From Celeribacter baekdonensis B30 (GTDB lineage: Bacteria > Pseudomonadota > Alphaproteobacteria > Rhodobacterales > Rhodobacteraceae), in contig NZ_AMRK01000005.1 in the NCBI RefSeq assembly GCF_000299875.1, positions 248,001-312,000 on the forward strand: a stretch of DNA of 64,000 bases, written 5' to 3'. The notes under the pieces were generated by a model, which was not told where the DNA came from, made no database searches, and was given only the letters and a program-made list of their open reading frames with translations. Numbering within the stretch: the stretch's first letter is position 1; every line of letters starts with the position of its first letter. The position numbers and the translations under genes were made by a program. Of this stretch, positions 61,294 through 64,000 are shown in pieces.

Positions 61294-61468
61294 TTGGTCA
61301 GGTTATGTTGGCCAGGAGGGATTGTCATTGGTCTTAAGATGGGCAGCTATGAGCAGGGAGGCCCGGAACCTGTTCAGACAAGCAGAACCACCTCTGAAGC
61401 AGATCGAAAAATTACACGAACCCGCCCCTCTCAAAGTAGGTGAACGGCGATCGGGTCAGAATGCCGAG

Positions 61469-61654
61469 TCAATCCCCATCCTCGCATGGACGAAGCCAGT
61501 CCAAGGTGCCGCTTGACTTGCAGCGGCGAACGTTCACCACTCTCAGGACCGCCTGTTCAAACTGATGCTCGTCACCTGCTTCAAACGCGTGACGGATCAG
61601 ATCAAACTGCTTGTCCAAACAGTTTCCCAAATCATAATCTGAGACATCATTCAT
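61469..61654 (-). CDS. Small hypothetical protein
   Basis: A 61-residue protein: MNDVSDYDLGNCLDKQFDLI followed by RHAFEAGDEHQFEQAVLRVV. It is a mostly helical acidic protein with no recognised family. GAGGAGCTCTAAA before the ATG is a strong ribosome site. The start overlaps the stop of the upstream small gene (ATGA), which supports a real two-gene unit. Confidence 0.5.
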   Translation of the reverse strand: MNDVSDYDLGNCLDKQFDLIRHAFEAGDEHQFEQAVLRVVNVRRCKSSGTLDWLRPCEDGD

Positions 61655-61893
61655 TTTAGAGCTCCTCTTGCAGCCGTCAGTGAGATTTCCTCTTCATGGC
61701 ACATTTGACCAATTCCTACTTCGTCAGGATCGCTCCAATCAAGGCTCAGACCCTTATTCGTGACGATCATATAGCAACAAGAATCGAGTAAAGTTTTTTT
61801 GCCATCATGGCCTTCTGCGAACTTCCCGCCAATCGAAACGATTCGCTGCGGGTCGCTCGACCTGCAGCAACGCGCAGAATACGCCCTTTGCAA
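61651..61893 (-). CDS. Small hypothetical protein
   Basis: An 80-codon frame that ends inside the start of the next small gene (ATGA). The credible part is FAEGHDGKKTLLDSCCYMIV and TNKGLSLDWSDPDEVGIG. The frame opens at a TTG at 61893 with an arginine-rich start, so the true start is uncertain and may lie further in. No family was recognised. Local sequence around the middle is AT-rich. Confidence 0.4.
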   Translation of the reverse strand: MQRAYSARCCRSSDPQRIVSIGGKFAEGHDGKKTLLDSCCYMIVTNKGLSLDWSDPDEVGIGQMCHEEEISLTAARGALK

Positions 61894-62115
61894 AGCCGCG
61901 GTGGCAGCGCCCGCCGGAGCGACGCCACCGGCCCAGAGCCGACCTTCAACTCTGGATCAGCATGCCGCAGCGCAGCCTGTCAAAGCCGCCGTTCGCCGCG
62001 CTCGCAAATCAGAACGGGGTCGCAAGGTCTGCTGTGCGGACGAAGCTGACTTTGGCTGCGGTTACTCCAATGACCGCAAATAGCAAAGCCGCTAAGGCGA
62101 AACGCCATGTCGTGG

Positions 62116-63225
62116 TCAAACTCGAAACGATCTCGCTGACGCAGGCAGTTGAAAATCTACATCCAATTGAACAGGCATTGATGGGGCGCTGCCCATAGGA
62201 TCGAGACCGTCGGCTGCAAGCTGGTTGAGCCGCTCTCTCTGTTTATAATCCAAAGCTTGGAACCAGTCGGGATTGAAAAAGACGTTCTCCACATGCTTCA
62301 TTACAAACTGAAGGCACGCTAAAGCTCGTTGATCATCCGGCAGCGCCAAAAGCTGATCTGCGATGACCTGCCCGGGCGCGCCCTCAATATTTCGCCAAGA
62401 AACACAAATCGTAGCGCTGGAGTCACCAGCAAACGAAGAAACGAAAATCTGTTCAAGAAGTTCGTCCGCATACCCTTTCTGAAGCTCTACGCCATGGAGG
62501 TCGGTAAAGGGCGACCAAGCGCCTGCAAACATGAATGGTAAAGGTGCCGCAAATTCAAAGACAACCGAACTAATTGTATCGAGACGGTCATCCACCAGTG
62601 CAGTGGTCAACGCATCATGCGTAGCCTTTAGTTCGCGTCGCGCAGCTTCATTCCCGATGTTAATCTCGTCCAATATCTGTTGAAGCATGAATTGCTCGAA
62701 AGGTTTCAAACCCTTGTCGGCCTCCCGCAACGTTTCTCGCAAGTGCGCTCCAGCATCCTTCCCATAGAGTTCTCTGCTCATTGTGCGATAGGCCACAGCA
62801 AGGCACTGATCGGGTCGTCCCGCAAACATCTCATTCTCGATACAGGAGAAAAGCTCTCGGTCATGCTTGCTGCAAAAGCCGTGGAACACTGACGCATCTT
62901 TGATGCCGATCTTCTTCACAGATAGCTTTCCGCCGTTCTTTTTCATGTCCGATATGCTCGCAACATAGTGCAGCACGTGGCCATCTTTTGCGATCTTGGT
63001 CAGGTTCGGTCCGCGCGAGACAGTATGAGCTTTGATCACGCTGCCATCACAATCACCTAAACCTACGTCGCGCGCACAGCACTTCTTTTGGGAAAAGGCT
63101 TTTCGGTTTACATTCACAGCGTCCCAGGGATTTCCCTTCGGCTGAGCATCTCGGCCGAGATGGCACTTTTTGAACTTCTTGCCAGAGCCGCACCAGCACG
63201 GGGCATTTCGCTCTCTACCCTTCAT
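62116..63225 (-). CDS. SEC-C motif protein with an additional zinc-ribbon-like region
   Basis: A 369-residue protein. The N-terminal SEC-C motif is RNAPCWCGSGKKFKKCHLG (C-x-C, then C-H). Residues 45-75 (KKCCARDVGLGDCDGSVIKA followed by HTVSRG) and a later FHGFCSKHDRELF give a second set of cysteines and histidines that resembles an HNH-type zinc region; this is inference. The rest is helical with no recognised enzyme motif. Codon use is more AT-rich than the phn genes, suggesting transfer. Function is unknown. Confidence 0.75.
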   Translation of the reverse strand: MKGRERNAPCWCGSGKKFKKCHLGRDAQPKGNPWDAVNVNRKAFSQKKCCARDVGLGDCDGSVIKAHTVSRGPNLTKIAKDGHVLHYVASISDMKKNGGKLSVKKIGIKDASVFHGFCSKHDRELFSCIENEMFAGRPDQCLAVAYRTMSRELYGKDAGAHLRETLREADKGLKPFEQFMLQQILDEINIGNEAARRELKATHDALTTALVDDRLDTISSVVFEFAAPLPFMFAGAWSPFTDLHGVELQKGYADELLEQIFVSSFAGDSSATICVSWRNIEGAPGQVIADQLLALPDDQRALACLQFVMKHVENVFFNPDWFQALDYKQRERLNQLAADGLDPMGSAPSMPVQLDVDFQLPASARSFRV

Positions 63226-63485
63226 GGCTTGAATTTCAGGTAAACTAAGGGTCTGATTTCATTCATAATGTGCACTCTAAGAGTTGTCTTCTTCTTTAGC
63301 GAATAACCCATCTGATCAGATTGAGGCCGCTCATGCAACGCGCAGCATCGGTCACTATGGGCTCGAACCGGACTTTCGCCGCAGGCAGCAGCAAGGTCCG
63401 GTGAGCGGATAAAGTGCGCTTTCGCCGCAATGACGGCGAATGGCTGCTTTTTTTGGCGAAGGTTCACAAACGTTCCGAACTTTTC

Positions 63486-63941
63486 TTATTCTATGTGCCA
63501 CTCGTGGGATGCAGCAACCAGCTCGACGGTATTGCCGTCCGGGTCGCGTGTGAACAACCCGCGCCAGCCGGTCCAAGCAAAGTCTTCGAACCGCGCGTCG
63601 TAGCCTTCTTGCCGAAGCCATGCTGAGGCGTCTTCCTGCTCGTCCCAGGACAGGCTTAACGCAAGATGGTGCAGCGAAGATTGGCGTCCAACGGAAAGGG
63701 GGTCATCCTCGGCATCCTCGGCATCCTCGGCATCCTCGGCAAAGAGCGCTAGTACCGCAATATGACCTCCAAAGCTCTCGCCGAAGCGATAGAATGCGAT
63801 CCCATCACGATGTCCGCCCCGATCGCTGGGTCGAAGGCGGGGAAGGCCCAACACGTGTCCGTAAAATTCCTGCATCGCCTCGAAGTTGCGACACCGGATA
63901 GCAATCTCGCCCAAAGCACGAAGTTGGAAGGGCCGATCCAT
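63486..63941 (-). CDS. VOC family (glyoxalase/bleomycin resistance-like) protein
   Basis: A 151-residue protein: GEIAIRCRNFEAMQEFYGHV and LGLPRL at the start, SLHHLALSLSWDEQEDASAW in the second half, and FTRDPDGNTVELVAA at the end. These are the two beta-alpha-beta-beta-beta modules of the VOC fold, with metal-ligand histidine and glutamate. The acidic stretch AEDAEDAEDAED in the middle comes from a 9-base tandem repeat. The substrate is unknown. No strong ribosome site is seen before the ATG at 63941. Confidence 0.88.
   Translation of the reverse strand: MDRPFQLRALGEIAIRCRNFEAMQEFYGHVLGLPRLRPSDRGGHRDGIAFYRFGESFGGHIAVLALFAEDAEDAEDAEDDPLSVGRQSSLHHLALSLSWDEQEDASAWLRQEGYDARFEDFAWTGWRGLFTRDPDGNTVELVAASHEWHIE
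63704..63739. repeat. In-frame 9-base tandem repeat inside the VOC gene
   Basis: CATCCTCGG is repeated four times exactly at 63704-63739. Read on the minus strand it encodes repeated E-D-A units. The unit is a multiple of three, so changes in copy number keep the frame. Confidence 0.95.
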
Positions 63942-64000
63942 AATGCCGCACAGACCTTTCGTTTTCCAGGGGATGCCAGAGAGCCAATAAGAACTCTATA

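Noticed and set aside
61799-62083. 94-codon plus-strand frame
   Set aside because: Low-complexity alanine/arginine-rich translation over the intergenic region between the small genes and the SEC-C gene; no ribosome site or family match.
63356-63470. G+C-rich stretch resembling the ones at 61960-62090 and 7800-7920, considered as a dispersed repeat family
   Set aside because: Shared words are short and not aligned over any useful length by eye; a self-comparison would be needed to claim a repeat.
63704-63739. Repeat considered as a CRISPR or VNTR locus
   Set aside because: Nine-base units without spacers lie inside a coding sequence; no cas genes in the window.

Overview
The window looks like the chromosome of an alphaproteobacterium of the Rhodobacterales (Roseobacter group). 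The evidence is high G+C coding sequence, densely packed genes with ATGA/TGATG overlaps, and a gene set typical of that group: DUF1285 next to moxR/DUF58/DUF4159, glcDEF, DUF1523, an ALDH16-type dehydrogenase with deoC, and a C-P lyase locus with DUF1045. No rRNA, tRNA or CRISPR array was seen. Gene names rest on motif and family recognition by eye; no database search was run.

Bases 1-26000 are mostly ordinary chromosome. They hold a partial hydroxypyruvate isomerase, DUF1285, a MoxR-DUF58-DUF4159-membrane protein operon, glycolate oxidase glcDEF, a secreted trypsin-like protease, an Hsp20 chaperone with a possible heat-shock promoter, a large secreted phytase-like/beta-propeller protein, a PLP aminotransferase, several small envelope proteins, an ALDH16-like dehydrogenase with deoC and an AraC regulator, and rpe. 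Bases 26000-32500 form a small surface-glycan type locus. It has a sulfotransferase-like protein, a tandem GT2 protein with a degenerate first copy, a single GT2, and a glycosyltransferase-sulfotransferase fusion. That fusion carries between its two enzymatic halves a 45-residue segment that reads like the helix-turn-helix of IS3 OrfA transposase proteins, which is the most unexpected observation here.

Bases 33700-48600 are a nearly complete phosphonate uptake and C-P lyase locus: phnCDE1E2, a hexapeptide-repeat protein, a PhnM paralogue, phnF, then phnGHIJK-corA-phnL-phnN, a convergent DUF1045 gene and a second phnM. Candidate Pho boxes lie before phnC and phnM, and a palindrome lies in the phnF/phnG divergent region. 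A CorA-type metal transporter inside the operon is unusual. phnP and phnO are not in the window.

From about 48600 to the end the sequence is accessory. It begins with IS3 and IS5 transposase remnants, a permuted-papain-like secreted protein, a class A beta-lactamase with a KPG motif, a broken MFS transporter, and a chimeric wreck of a metallophosphoesterase and an ATPase. Then comes a four-gene Tn7/Tn402-like transposition module (TniQ, TniB, TniA and a TnsA-like protein) with a small HTH regulator, structured flanks and candidate terminal repeats. After that come a higBA toxin-antitoxin module (HigB apparently carrying a compensated frameshift), a DUF3883 protein, two small orphan genes, a SEC-C protein and a VOC protein with an in-frame 9-base tandem repeat.
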